NCBI RefSeq assembly: GCF_000003195.3 | Contig: NC_012871.2 | Location: 13,867,039 to 13,931,038, forward strand | DNA: 64,000 bases | Source: Sorghum bicolor | Lineage: Eukaryota > Streptophyta > Magnoliopsida > Poales > Poaceae | Direction: 5' to 3' | In this document: in pieces, positions 14,275 to 26,803 of the stretch | How positions within the stretch are numbered: the stretch's first letter is position 1 | How the letters are laid out: the number at the start of each line of letters is the position of its first letter | Notes under the pieces: model-generated | The model's database searches: none | The model's input: the letters and a program-made list of their open reading frames with translations, nothing else | What the model was told of the DNA's origin: nothing | Position numbers and translations under genes: made by a program

Positions 14275-16991
14275 ATAGCACCATACTGCCGCCGCACGCG
14301 CCCCTAGAACCCTAGCCGTAGCCTCGAGACCCAAAACATTATTACCCGAAACCAGAGAGCACACACATGTATAACTCCAATAGCTACAAACATTATTACC
14401 TAGATAAACAATAATTTAGTTTGGTGACAAGGAGGGATTAACATAAGAATCACAATTACTTAAGTGAGGTTAAAGCATTTGCAAGCTCTTGCATGAGTAA
14501 CATATTCACCACTTGGCTAAACAAGTGGACACCTACAAGTTCAAGCATATAGCCTCAACTATTTCTATTATAGGTAGGCCAAATTTTTACTTAGTTAATT
14601 AAAATTAGAGGCATCACGGAAAATATCCACATACGTGTTCACCGACAAGCTTTAGTTTTCAAAGGATTGTAGTTTCTGCTACTACTAACTTAGCATTCCT
14701 ATAGAAGCAAACATTCAAGGCTAGACACATCGCACACTACTTTCAAGCAAAACTATTCAAGTAGCATGGACTAAGGCAATTTTTATATAGCTTCACACAA
14801 GGAAAAGAGTAGCATCACATCACTCACAAGTTACTAATTATTGGAACAAAGGTGGGAGAAGCATAGTCATACATAATGCAACAATCATAAAGATGCATGC
14901 TTCGTCTTATTCGTCCTCATAAAATTGTCAACCTAAGGTGACAATTGTTGACGGTTCTTAAGTATCAATTTTAATTATCAAATAAACAAGAGAAAGGACC
15001 AATATGCAACCAACACCTAGAATTAGGGTTTGATCTGACAGAATTCCACGAGTTTTGTTGTTTATCTATTTCTGCAGGGGGTTATCAGGAAATAAGGAAG
15101 AAAGGCCCACATGTCGGGATTACATAGAGATATCAACGCACCGCGCGATTTTCTACCATCTAGAAGACTCCAGAAGCCACGGGAAGGAAGCAGAGCCCGA
15201 AAGGGGCCAGGCCCAGGGCGCCCGCCCTGAGGACCTGGGCGCCCGCCCCTTGCTGGACTCCGTTCGGGACTCTCTTCGCACACGTTGTTCCACCGACCTA
15301 AAGGATCAAGAATAATGTAGTACCACATCGCCTACAGACCCAAAAATGCATAGAGGAGGAGGACTATATAAGGAGACCCCCCTGGCCCCTGGAGGAGAGA
15401 GAAGTTATCATAGAGATTGAGGGGTGCCCTCGAAGGAAAACCTCTTCTCTAATTAATATTTCTTTTTAGGCTTAGCAACCAATGTAAAGTAGAAATAGAT
15501 CTTCTAGTTTCTACTAGATTGAGAGAGATAGAGTGGAGGTGTAGATTGGAGGAAGCCCGGCCTGTCGGTGTCTACTCCAAGCTTGTACCTGCGGGATCAA
15601 GTTCTCCTAACCCGAAGCTTGCTCCTAGGATTCTTCAGTATTTCGACTTCTAAATTCTAGTAAGTTCTTGTTTTATTGTTCTTATGGTTTATGAGTTTAC
15701 TCTAATCTCTTCGCGTAGAGTTTAGAGTAATCATTGCTGGCGTAAACGTGGTGTTTAGGCTGGGGTACTCATAGATATTTCCTGACTAGCTAGACCGTGG
15801 TAGTAGCGAGGAACATGACATTTCCGAGTTACCTTTGCAGACCATATCTCGTTAGCAGGAAGGATAGGGTTTATAGGTGCGGGTTGAACATCCTTTGTGG
15901 TGTCTAGATTCCGTTAGCCTCTCGAATAGAACAGTAGATCATCCTTACCAAGGTTAGAAGGAGACTACGGTTGCAGTCTTCTCTATTTATCACTCACATC
16001 GAGAACATTCTTTGTTGCCTAAAGGGTTAGTAGTAATAGACCGGTTAGTCAGATGCACTCTTTCTCCTAGTGGTAAAAAAATAAATACGATACTCTGGAT
16101 AATTTCTCGGGTGAAGTGCTCACCGATATCCGTGCGCTTGCGGATCAATTCCTTATTGCGTTCCCAAATATCAACAACAATCACGTTCTATGTCGGTGGC
16201 ATAACACGTACTCTCTCGACATATATTTAGTCGTCAACTACGTTCAATCTATGCATTCGTGGTTAGCGTACCTGCAGAAGAATTTCATTTCAGCCTAACC
16301 CAACAATAATATAAGTACAGAAATAAAAGTTTGATCTCTAGGTTGAAAGCTAAATACTTCCATATATATGCCCTAATATATATATTTCAGCATATTACCC
16401 ATATGAAGTATGCCAATATATACATAGAGACATGTATACACAGTCGTACAAAGTAACTCACAATTAAGTACCTTCATATATACATGTGTGTAACATGTAA
16501 AAATTCCAATAACCACAACTAGCTTGTCCTTAGACCGACGGTTGGATGGTCATTCTCTCACAACTCACATTCTTACCTTAGTGTCGAGGTATGTAGATCC
16601 ATACATTACCACTCAAGCAAGTGGTATCTATACAATTTCACGCTGTATGGACGACGAAAGAAAAATATTGCTTACCGTGGCGTAGAGGTATATGATCCAT
16701 TCATTACCACGTAAGTAAGTGGCATCCAATTGCACTCCGTATAGACGATGAAAGTAAAAGTTGCAATAAAGTAAATCCCCCATAGTTAGTATCAATTTAC
16801 ATAAAGCCACCTAGTAGTCCTTAATTGAGCATAATTGGAGGTTGTTGCTAGCATAGTGTTTGTAAATTAGTTTTGACAAGTTTTGCCTGTAGCTGAAGTT
16901 TTAGTCCAAATAGGATTTTTAAAACCAAAACTTTGTTTTTAAAACAGTGTAGCTGATAGTATTATACTTAATCTTGCTCCGATACCAGCTA
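14275..16991 (-). mobile_element. Non-coding retrotransposon interior with primer-binding site
   Basis: This segment, interrupted by the solo LTR at 14946-16305, contains no coding domain. Next to 16992 the minus strand reads TGGTATCGGAGC (16980-16991 region), a typical initiator-Met-tRNA primer-binding motif. This implies a minus-strand element whose 5' LTR lies at higher coordinates. Two diverged tandem copies of about 75 bp lie at 16583-16752. The family is unknown. Confidence 0.4.
14946..16305 (+). mobile_element. Solo LTR, TGTTGACGG type
   Basis: 1360 bp starting TGTTGACGGTTCTTAAG and ending AACCCAACA. It is flanked by ACAAT (14941-14945) and ATAAT (16306-16310), a 4/5 match. A promoter-like TATATAAGGAG occurs at about 15364, plus-oriented. 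No internal region or partner LTR is present, so it looks like a recombined solo LTR. The frame at 15055-15315 has no known domain. Confidence 0.65.
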
Positions 16992-19616
16992 TGATAGAAC
17001 CGCCTAATCTATACAAGTTTAAGTACGACTATCCCCGTTTAACACGTTGACACGTGCATACTCTCACTTATATAAACCCGGTAGTCTGCCGAGTGTCACG
17101 AAGGACCTTGGTAAGTCAACTTTACACCAAGATTGCATGATTAAGCAAATACACATTATTACATGGAGATTTGTAGCGGAAATAATATTACAAAAGAGTT
17201 CATAAATAATAATACAAGTTTGGATTTTCCAAATTGATTAGAAACAACATAGCTTTCAAATAATTACAATAACATAAGTTCCAAATACATTGCTAGCATA
17301 AGTGACATCCTCTGACAAAAACATGTAGATGAGAATACTATATAGAATTACCGAGTCCTGCGGCGGTTAGCCACCATCTTTAGCAGACTGAAAACTTCAC
17401 CTGCAACATGGTGGGATAAACTCTGAGTACTCGAATGTACTCAGCTAGACTTACCTGATATGAGAGAAATAGAAGACTCTCAAGGATATGCAAGGCTATT
17501 TGGTGAAGTTGGTTGGATAACATAATTTTGCCAAAAAGAACATTACTATCATGAGTCCTTACTTTCAATCTTTTAGTCAATATTTTAGCATCAAGTTTAG
17601 TTAAGCTACCATAGCTAGATTTTGCACCTATTCTATAGCAATCACGTAATTAATAAGCATTACATTAATAACCATATCTGGTTTATCATGTAGCCATCAT
17701 CATCATCATAACCATTAAGTTTTATTTAGTGTATCTACGTTGCTGCTGTTCAAGTCAAGTTCTCACTATCCAGGAGAGACGACAATTCGAATCGATTCCT
17801 ATCCAGCTAGAGGGGTATTCCTAGCACTCACCCAGGCATACTTTGCAAGAGTAGCCTTAGGTCATCTTTAGCACAACTCAGGACTAAGTCGCGGATCCGA
17901 TCAGCACCGCACCCCAGGAACGATAATCTGCCAGGATCAGAACTCTAACCTGACACCTCGATCTTACGCCATTGACTCCCTGCACATACTTACTACCAAT
18001 CGGGGTGCGCACTCAAACAGAACAGGGTGCCTGGCCTGAGTTGACTCATAGGCTTCGTGGTCGGAACGACTTATCCGGCCAACTAAGTGTCAGACATGCG
18101 TTCAACATGACAAGAGGACGTACAATGTATCGGTCCTTAAACGACATAGATGGGGATAGATTCACACCCAAGACCTCCATGCCTTGTTGTTTTACTATCG
18201 TTATCTCGCCTGGTCTTCATTCATTCTTAACATATGGTTATTTCCACGATAGCAAATATAGCCAACCGTGATCAGGTATCCCCCTATATCTCGCAGGTGA
18301 TAGGAAATCATCTGACTTCTACCGAGCTAAGCATAGCTAAGCATAGAACGTCTTCTCATACTAGTAAGGGTTCAGGTAGTTACATATAGTGGACAAGGTA
18401 GGAAATATGCACCAACAGTTTCATTCAACTCCTATCATCTAATGCATCATATAAAGTTATACTCTTGTGATTTTATAAAAAGAGAGGGTAGGAGACTTAG
18501 AATGCTCTAGAGCTTGCCTGGAATCTGACACAAGTCAGTTAAGTTAGCTTGCTCCATCTTGACGATATCTGAGGTTACAACACTTGTGTAGTCCTTTCAT
18601 CATCTAGATAGGTCCACCATTATGTACTTCACATGGTTCATCTAGCGTACCTAAATGAGATGCAAGATGCAACTATATGAATGAAAGGTCTAAATGGCTA
18701 GAGGGGCGTGAATAGCCTATTTAAATTTTCTATAAACTTTACTAAACAAGTGAGTTAGTAAAATAAGTGGCGAAGCTATTCTAGCACTAGCACAACTAAG
18801 CTATGCAAGCCACCTACACAAGTCTAGTAAGAAAGCTAAACACTAAACCACAACAACTAGAGAAGGCTACACAACAACTCTACTCTAAACAAGAACTGAA
18901 CTACACAAGCTAAACAAATAATAAGATAGGCAAGTATGTAAAGAGAAGAGAGTGATTGTTATACCGATGTTATAGAGATGAGATATATCCAATCAATCAC
19001 AAACGCAATCACAAGAGAGACCTCGGCAAGGGATGACACAAGATTTTTATCGAGGTTCACTTGCTTCTTAGCAAGCTACTCCTCGTTGTGGCGATACACC
19101 CACTTGATGGATTACGAGCTAATTGGTAATCCAAAGCTAAACCCTCAGCGGGTGCCGCACATCCACTCACAAGATGGGGATCCTCCAAGCCACGAGCAAT
19201 CCACTAGAGTAGCCAATTGTGATCTCCCACGAGAAAGGCTCAAGAACCCCTAACAAATCACTTGGTGAGGCTCGAAACAATCTCCAATCACGAGCTCAAC
19301 ACCACCGCTGCTCCAAGCCGTCTAGGGCGTCGGGAAACACCCAAGAGTAACAAGAAATCCGCAGCAAACTCAAGGATCAAGTGTCACTAGATGTAACTCT
19401 CAATGCAATGTACTTGAAACTCACTCAATCTCACTAAGATTAGCAATCAAGCAAGGAGATGAGTGGAGGGAGTGTTCTCTATCTCAATGTATGCCTCAAG
19501 TAATCAAATGTGCAAGAGAGAAGCTCCCAAAGCCGACCACCTTCTATTTATAAGCCCCTCAAAGAGATAGAGCCGTTGGCTCTGTCACTAGGCAAATTTC
19601 GGGGGCACCGAACGCT

Positions 19617-20080
19617 CAGCAGGGTACCACCGGACACTCAACCCTCTGTGTCCGGTGCTCTGGGGTTGGCCACGTGTCCTCCTTTGAATCTCGTGCGTCA
19701 ATCTCTAACCGTCACCTGCGAACCACCGGACGCGACCAAGTGAGCACCGGATGCGTCTGGTACTCACCGGTCACGTGCACAGAGAGTTCTGCAAACACAC
19801 AACCCCACTGGACTCGGAGCACCGGACGCGTCCGGTGCTCACCGGGGTGCTCACCGGACTCATGCGCAGAGAGGTCTGCAAAACGCACTAACACCAAAAG
19901 CTGAGCACCAGACTCACTCCGGTGTATCCGGTGCCTTGTTAGAAAATCTCCGCTGAAGACAGGCCACACCGGACGCGCAAACAGGGAATACCCTGCGTCC
20001 GGTGCAGTGCGTCCGGTGCTTAACCTAACCGGGCCAGGCACTGATAGCACACCGGACGCTCAGGACAGCGTCCGGTGCCT
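19617..20080. repeat. CCGG-centred palindromic motif array
   Basis: Roughly fifteen copies of CACCGGAC or its complement GTCCGGTG lie in about 460 bp, in both orientations. One pair makes a 24-bp perfect palindrome at 19817-19840 (half-site GAGCACCGGACG). The array belongs to the outer solo LTR. A related array lies at 25255-25665 in the LTR at 24419. Confidence 0.85.
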
Positions 20081-20082
20081 CC

Positions 20083-22267
20083 TGAAAGGTCCTAATATGG
20101 CTAGAGGGGGGGTGAGTAGCGTATTTAAAAAATCTACAAAGCACTAGAGCAAAGGATTAATATAACAAAAGGCGTAAAGCAATTTTGCTCTAGCTCTACA
20201 AGGGTTGCAAGCCACCTACTCAATAATTCTAGTTAATATGATCACTAATCACAAGCAACGGCTAAGTCACTACTCTCTACAACTAGTTACAACTAGTTAA
20301 AACTAGGTACTACTAGATACAACTAGTTTGCAAGAAAGTAAAGAGATGAGGGATAATTATACCGACGTGTAGAGGATGAACCAATCACAATATATATCAA
20401 TATATTCATCGGGAGAATATCAATCACAATATTGACACCAATATTTTTCTCCCGAGGTTCACGTGCTTACCGGCACGCTAGTCCCCGTTGTGTCGACCAA
20501 TACTTGGTGGTTCGGCGGCGAATAGGTGTTTCACAAACCTAGCCCAACAAATGGGGACCGCAAGAACCTACCCACAAGTGAGGTAGCTGAATGACACGAG
20601 CAATTCACTAAAGTGGCTTTTGGCACTCCGCCGGAGAATAAGCCCAAGAACCCCTCACAAATATCACCTTGATTGGGGGCGGACACAATCACCAAATCCC
20701 CTCACCAATCAACAAATCCACAACCGTCTAGGTGATGGCAATCACCAAGAGTAAAAAGAAATCCACAATTGCAACAATCACCTAGTGCCACAAGAATATG
20801 CAGTTTCAAATGCACCTAGGGTTTTCCTCAATCCTCTCTTAGATGAGCACCAAGCTATGAGAGGGAGAGGAGAGGGAGGAGAAGCTCACAAGCTCACTGG
20901 ATTAATCACGCAGGCCTCTCAAAAATCTCTCGTAGGATTAGAGCATGGAGAGATGGGAGAGGAGAGCTCGAGTTCTCTATTCTCTGGAAAGAAAGAAGTG
21001 AAGCGTTCTGTATTCGTGAGACAGAGCCAAATCAAGGAAGGGGAGCGCTCGGACTATATTTCCTTGGCCAGCCAGCTCTCCAACGGGCAAAACAAAAGTG
21101 TCATTTGCTACAACGGGCAGCAGCACTGAGTGACCCTCTGTATTCTCTCAGCAACGGGTCCCATCAAATAAATGAGTGGGCAGCAAAGAGAGCGCACGCA
21201 CTTCTGCTACTCTCCACTCTGAATGGACAAGCAGCACCTCAAAATAATTAAGTACCTACTTGTACTTGAGTGGACCCCACGCTATAATTAGCATAGGTCA
21301 AAGGCTGCCTCCTTTTCTCAAAGCGTGTTCACATTTGCATGCAGCCATGCAAATCACCTTTCTCATTCTCTCTCTCATTTAATGTGGCAAGAGCTCCACA
21401 ACATGCAATGCATGCAAGTATGGTCTCTGCCATTTTCTTCTTACGTATGAGACAAACAGCAGCCAACTCTTGTAAAATCTTTCAACTGGTTCCAACTGGC
21501 TGCAACTGCTTCCAACTTTCTTTCTCCTGCTTGCCGTTGGGCTGCACACTGGATTTGACTGGTTGCGACTGCCTCCAGTTACTTGCAACCACACTCATTT
21601 GCTTGCTGTTGAGCTATGCACTGATTTTAACTGGTTGCAACTGGTCGCAACTGCTTCCAGCTTCTTGCAAAAATATTCACCCGCTTGCTGTTTGAACTGT
21701 CCACTAGTTTTAACTGGTTGGAACTGCTTCCAACTTGTTTCAGCTACTTACAAAAACTTTTCAGCAGCTTGCAGTTCCTTTACGTCTAGACAACAGTTCA
21801 TCTTCTTTGAATTTTCAGCATCTTTTCAAGTAGCTAATTTCACCAAAATATTCCAAAATAAATTGGACAAATAAATTAGCTTTTCATAAATATTTTTCTA
21901 TGGCTTTCTCATGCATCTCTCCACGTCACTAAGCGCTAGGTATATGCAAATGAGAAACATATTTAGTGACACTAGATAACCATTGTAATTAAAGATTTCC
22001 TCTCTTTATAGTATGGTTATCTATCCTAAATCCACTCACACCCACAAGGTGTCATGAGTGGCAAAACAAAATGGCCCTATTAAAAATACCTTTGCCTTGA
22101 GCCCATTTTGTTTTTCCCTTTCTTCTTTTCCAAGTTGGAGCACTTGAATATCATCTTTTGATCACCTCCATCACTTGCTGTGTACCAATCTATCTTTATA
22201 TTTTACTCAAGACAAAGGTTAGTACACATAGGTTTCATCAATTATCAAAACCAAACTAGGGCTTTCA
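20083..22267 (+). mobile_element. Inner solo LTR nested in the outer one
   Basis: 2185 bp, starting TGAAAGGTCCTAATATGGCT and ending ACTAGGGCTTTCA, with a perfect CCTCC duplication (20078-20082 and 22268-22272). It shares the termini and the plant-LTR-like CACTTGGTTCACCT style interior with its host LTR but differs in detail. Repeated AACTGGTTGCAACTGCTTCC motifs occur at 21484-21740. No coding region is supported. Confidence 0.85.
21475..21790 (+). repeat. Diverged AACTGGTTGCAACTGCTTCC repeats
   Basis: Within the inner solo LTR a motif close to AACTGGTTGCAACTGCTTCC recurs about four times at roughly 80-100 bp intervals, each followed by CTTGC-containing sequence. It is a degenerate tandem repeat without coding potential. 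Confidence 0.6.
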
Positions 22268-24418
22268 CCTCCGCGCACTACGTCTGGTGAGTGTTTCTAA
22301 GTGAGAAATACTCGTGCGACTTCTCCAAATTTTCCACCGGTGCAATTGAAAATATACACTTAATTTTCTCAAAAGCGCTGAATCCCCTCTGAACCCTAGG
22401 AACTCCACCTCCTTTGTAAATGTGCTAACACCAACAAGTGTCCATCACCAAAGTGCATGTGTGTTAGCTTTTCATAAATATTTTCCTAAAGGAGTTAGGT
22501 TAGCACTTTTACTAGATCCTAATGCATATGCTCAAGATATGGACCTAGTAGCACTTGATTCGAGAGATGACCATGATTTCCCCTCTTGATAGTCGGTTAT
22601 CTATCCTAAACCCGGTCAATCACTTCTATACTCAACTTAGACCGCCAAAAAGCAAAACCCTATGTTTATACCTTTGCCTTGATCACTCTACTCCTTGTCT
22701 ATCACCATGATCTCCACTTCATGCTTTATTTCTTTGTAATCATGTGGCCACCTTTCCATGCCACCTTGCTCCTTCATCACATGTGTTGTTATGCCTATCT
22801 CAATTCACTTAAACACAAAGCATTAGCAACTTGGTGTCATTAATTACCAAAACCAAACTTCGGCTTTCAATGAACACATAGAAGTGCAATAGACAAAACA
22901 TCACACACAGGAAGCAAGGCACGAGCATGATTACACTAAATATACTTAAGGAGGACATTGCTTAATCTAAACATCACACAAACCTACATACTAAGATAGA
23001 AAAGAATACAACCAAGCATATCAGGCATGGCACACATGTTTTACAAAAATTCAGGTGTATTAACTTGGCCATTGTCAAAGGTATGAGTCATATACTTAGC
23101 AAAATACCAAGCAACAGCAATACAAGGAATCTGCCATTTTTAGGACTGCTAACAACAGCTGAGTAAATAAATCATAACTGAAGTTACACAACTCCAAAGT
23201 ATATGAATTAATACATTTTGGAAACCTTAAGAAATTAGATATATTTTATATTTAGACATCAAAGCATGATTCTCAACTTAAGTTGGTTGAAATTATAAAG
23301 TTTCAGAATCTGTCCCTGACAAACAGAGAGCAGCCATTTCTAGAATCAAACTTTGAATAGACATTACTCACAAACCACAAGGCCAAATTCCACCAAATTT
23401 TAACAGGAGCTAGATGGATGAATTATCTACAACTTTGCTATAAACAAGATTCCCAGAAAACATCATTTACATATTGTAATCTAAACAGTTCCAGAAACTG
23501 TTTAGAAACAACAATTACAAATAATTAATTATTAACTTATGTTTCAAACATGTATTTGGGCCAAACCATTGTTACTAACAGTTTGCACATATAACGTATT
23601 ATATATCAAAGAACATATACCAAAATGCACAATAAACTCTATAAATTTATGGGAAAATGCACAATATCAAAGAATTACAGTAGCCTCTGGATACGACCAA
23701 TAGAATACTGTAAAAATTTCATGGCATTTGAATAAACATAGCAACATCTATGAAAAAGACAAATTGTTATTGCAATTAACCATGTGAGAGCAAGATAAAT
23801 GCACAAATCATATTTTCTTCAAACACATGATCATATTATATATCAAAATGATACACCAATATCATAGAATTGTACTGAAACAAAATTTTCCATTTTTACA
23901 TTTTTATTTATAATTATAAACCATTTAACAAGCCCTATGCAAGTTAAATCAATAACTCATTTATACTGCAATTAAAAATCATGAAACTTTTACCATGCAT
24001 CAAGCATCATATGAGTATTATTACACAAAAATTGCACTTCATTTGGAGCTCTACAGAAGCAGTTATAAAAAAGACAAATTTAACTAGCATTAAGAACCTA
24101 GCTGCATAAATCCATTTCTACAGCTAAAACTTTAAACTAAAACATGTAATATTATAGATCTACTGCATAGAGAATTGCACAAGAATTCCAAAAAGTCTAC
24201 ATTTGCTATTTTACGATTTTTGTACCATTTTATATAGATTTTCAAAGTTTCGGCATTTCTTAAAACAAATAGGTCCCTGGAGCACTATTCATATGAGTCA
24301 TAGGCTCTGCAGAAAACCCCCTCGATGAAGTCGAATTTAATACGAAGTCTCTGGTCGCGAGGAAAAGAGAGCAGGTCGATGGAGAGCTCGCCGTGGAGGC
24401 CGGTAGGGCTGTGCCGGT

Positions 24419-26803
24419 TGAAAGGTCCTTGTTTGGTTTTGGTAATTGAATGACAACTTAGGTGGACTAATAGTGTTTATGTGAGATACACAGGAGATTA
24501 GTCCACAGGTGATGATGTGATGATGAAGGAGCTCATTGCATATGAGACATGACATGAAGTCATGTGACCAAGGTGGAGAAGATCAAGATGAGGCTTGGCT
24601 TGATGGACCGGTTGCAAGAGTGAAGGGCAAGTCGGAGGCTTTGAAGCGAGGGATCGCGTGTGACGGTGAAGCTTGAGCAAGACTTGGCGCCGGTGGACCG
24701 AGGCAACGGTGAAGAGCAAGTGAGGTCAAGATCGATGAACCAATACGGTCACGTGATGATATGAAGTGGATCATATCATTTGGTGATTGGTTGGTGCATG
24801 TGTTGCATCAACATTGGAGGAGATGGAATGGAAAGCGCAAGGCAAAGGTATAACCTAGGGCATTTCCATTTCACCGGTCATAGGTGTGTAGAGAAGTTTA
24901 TGACCGGATTTAGGATAGATGGTCGTACTATCAAGAGGGGCAAACTTGTTTGCATATCGGTCATCTAGTGCCACTTGAGCGATCTAACTTTGCATACGTG
25001 TTAGGATCGAGTGGCACGGCAAGTTTGAGAGGCTAACTCCTTTGGGAAGACGTTTGTGAAATGCTAACACACTTGCACATGGTGGTGTACACTTGGTGGT
25101 GTTGGCACATTTGCAAAGGAGGTGGAGTTCCTAGGGTTGAGAGGGGTTTGGGTTCCTCTCGGGATTCGGCGCTTTTGAAAAAATTAAGTGCATATTTTCT
25201 ATTGCGCCGGTGGGAAATTTGGAGAAGTCGCGGGAGTGTTTTCTCACTGAGAAACACTCACCGGACGCTGAGTGCAGAGGCACCGGACGCTGGCCTCAGA
25301 GTCCGATTTGCTTGACCCTGCTAGGGTTGAGCACCGAACGATCTCTGAGTGCGTCCGGTGGTGTGCGTCCGGTGTGAGGAGGTTTTGCAACCCTCCCTAC
25401 GCATGAGTCCGGTAAGCACCAGACGCTACCGGTGCTTAGCGTTCGGTGACCGTGCGAGTTTGCGGAGCTCTCTGCGCACGGGTCCGGTGTGCACCGGACG
25501 CGTCCGGTGTGACGCAGTAGAGCGTCCGGTGGTGCTGTGCAGGCGTGCGTGCGCAGTAGCTGTTGTCGGCAATGGTCGAGTTCAAACGGCTAGTGACACG
25601 TGGCTGACGCCTGAGCACCAGATGCTGGGAGTTGAGCGTCTGGTGGTCCTAGCAGTGCGTCCGGTGCCCACGAGTTTTGCCCAGTGAAGGGGCAACGGCT
25701 AGTTTAGCCCTTGGGGCTATAAATAGAAGTGGTGGCCGGCCTTGACTGGTGCTGAGCACCCTTAGGACTTGGTGTCCATGCTTAGGGAGTGCTAGTGAAG
25801 CCTCTAACTCACATATGCTTGATAGTGATCATCTTATTGTGTGAGTGAGCGATTCTAGTGCGTTGCATTGAGAGATTGCATCAAGTGGCACTAGGTGTTC
25901 GTGTTGCAAGCCGGTGGTGCTTGTTACTCTTGGAGGTTGCCACCTCCTAGACGACTTGGTGGCTTGTGACTCCGTCGAAGCACGCAAGGAGATTGTGCGG
26001 TGCTCCGGAGAAGAGATTGTGAGGGATACGGTGCTCACCCCACGAGGATCGCGAAGAGCAACTCTATTGGATCGTGCGTGTCATTGAGCTACCTCACCTG
26101 TGGGTAGGTTCTTGCGGCGTCCTAGTGTGGACGAGGTTCGTGTAACACCTCTTAGCCGCCGAACCACCAAGTGTTGGTCGACACAACGGGGACGTAGCTT
26201 GGTGGCAACCAAGTGAACCTCGGGAGAAAATCATCGTGTCAACATTGTTCTTCCCGTTGGTTTGCAAGTCCCTAACACAAGCTTGTTCTTACATTCATAT
26301 ACTTGTGCTTGTGTGGTTGCACTTGTAATTAGTTAGCTTGTGTAGCTTGCTAGTTACCTTCTTGCTTGTGTAGCTAGAAGTAGTTCCCTTGCGTGACTAA
26401 TTTGGTTTGTGTAACCTTGTTAGTCACATTGCTTAGTTTGTGTAGCTAAGTAAGTTGCGCTCTCTAATTTGGCATTAATTGTCTTGTTATTGAGCTTGCT
26501 AGTGAGCTTAGGCTTTGTGCACTTTGCCTCACTAGTTTGTGTAGGAGCTCCCACGTTTTGCAAAGTACTAGTTGCATAGGTTTGTGTGACCTTGCTCCTA
26601 GAATTGTTTAGGTGAGCTCTTGCTAAGGTAGCACCTTGCTTGCTTGTTTAGGATCTTTTCAAGGTGCTAGAGAACTTAGATAGAGGGGTGTAGTCTTGGC
26701 TAGACCAATAGTATTAATTCCGCATTTGTTTCGGTTAGCCGGCGTAATAAGTTTTTAGAAAGGACTATTCACCCCCCCTCTAGTCCGCCATCTCGACCCT
26801 TCA
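24419..26803 (-). mobile_element. Solo LTR of the same superfamily, reverse orientation
   Basis: 2385 bp starting TGAAAGGTCCTTGTTTGG and ending TCTCGACCCTTCA, flanked by a perfect CCGGT duplication (24414-24418 and 26804-26808). Its sequence is the reverse complement of the 18682 LTR type. For example, the stretch near 25235-25330 matches the outer LTR around 22270-22330. It contains the second CCGG palindrome array. No internal domain is present. Confidence 0.85.
25255..25665. repeat. Second CCGG palindromic array
   Basis: About a dozen CACCGGAC and GTCCGGTG sites with degenerate variants (CACCAGA, GTTCGGTG). An 18-bp perfect palindrome lies at 25492-25509 (half CACCGGACG). The arrangement parallels that at 19617-20080. 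Confidence 0.8.

Larger units (their letters stand above)
18682..22869 (+). mobile_element. Outer solo LTR, TGAAAGG...CTTTCA type
   Basis: Starts TGAAAGGTCTAAATGGCTAG and ends AACTTCGGCTTTCA, flanked by a perfect 5-bp duplication ATGAA (18677-18681 and 22870-22874). It is interrupted by another LTR of the same superfamily at 20083-22267; when that is removed, the sequence reads continuously across the CCTCC target. About 2.0 kb belongs to this LTR. No gag or pol is seen. Confidence 0.8.

Noticed and set aside
19617..20080. CRISPR-like or bacterial repeat array
   Set aside because: Spacing is irregular, units occur in both orientations, and the sequence sits inside a plant solo LTR.
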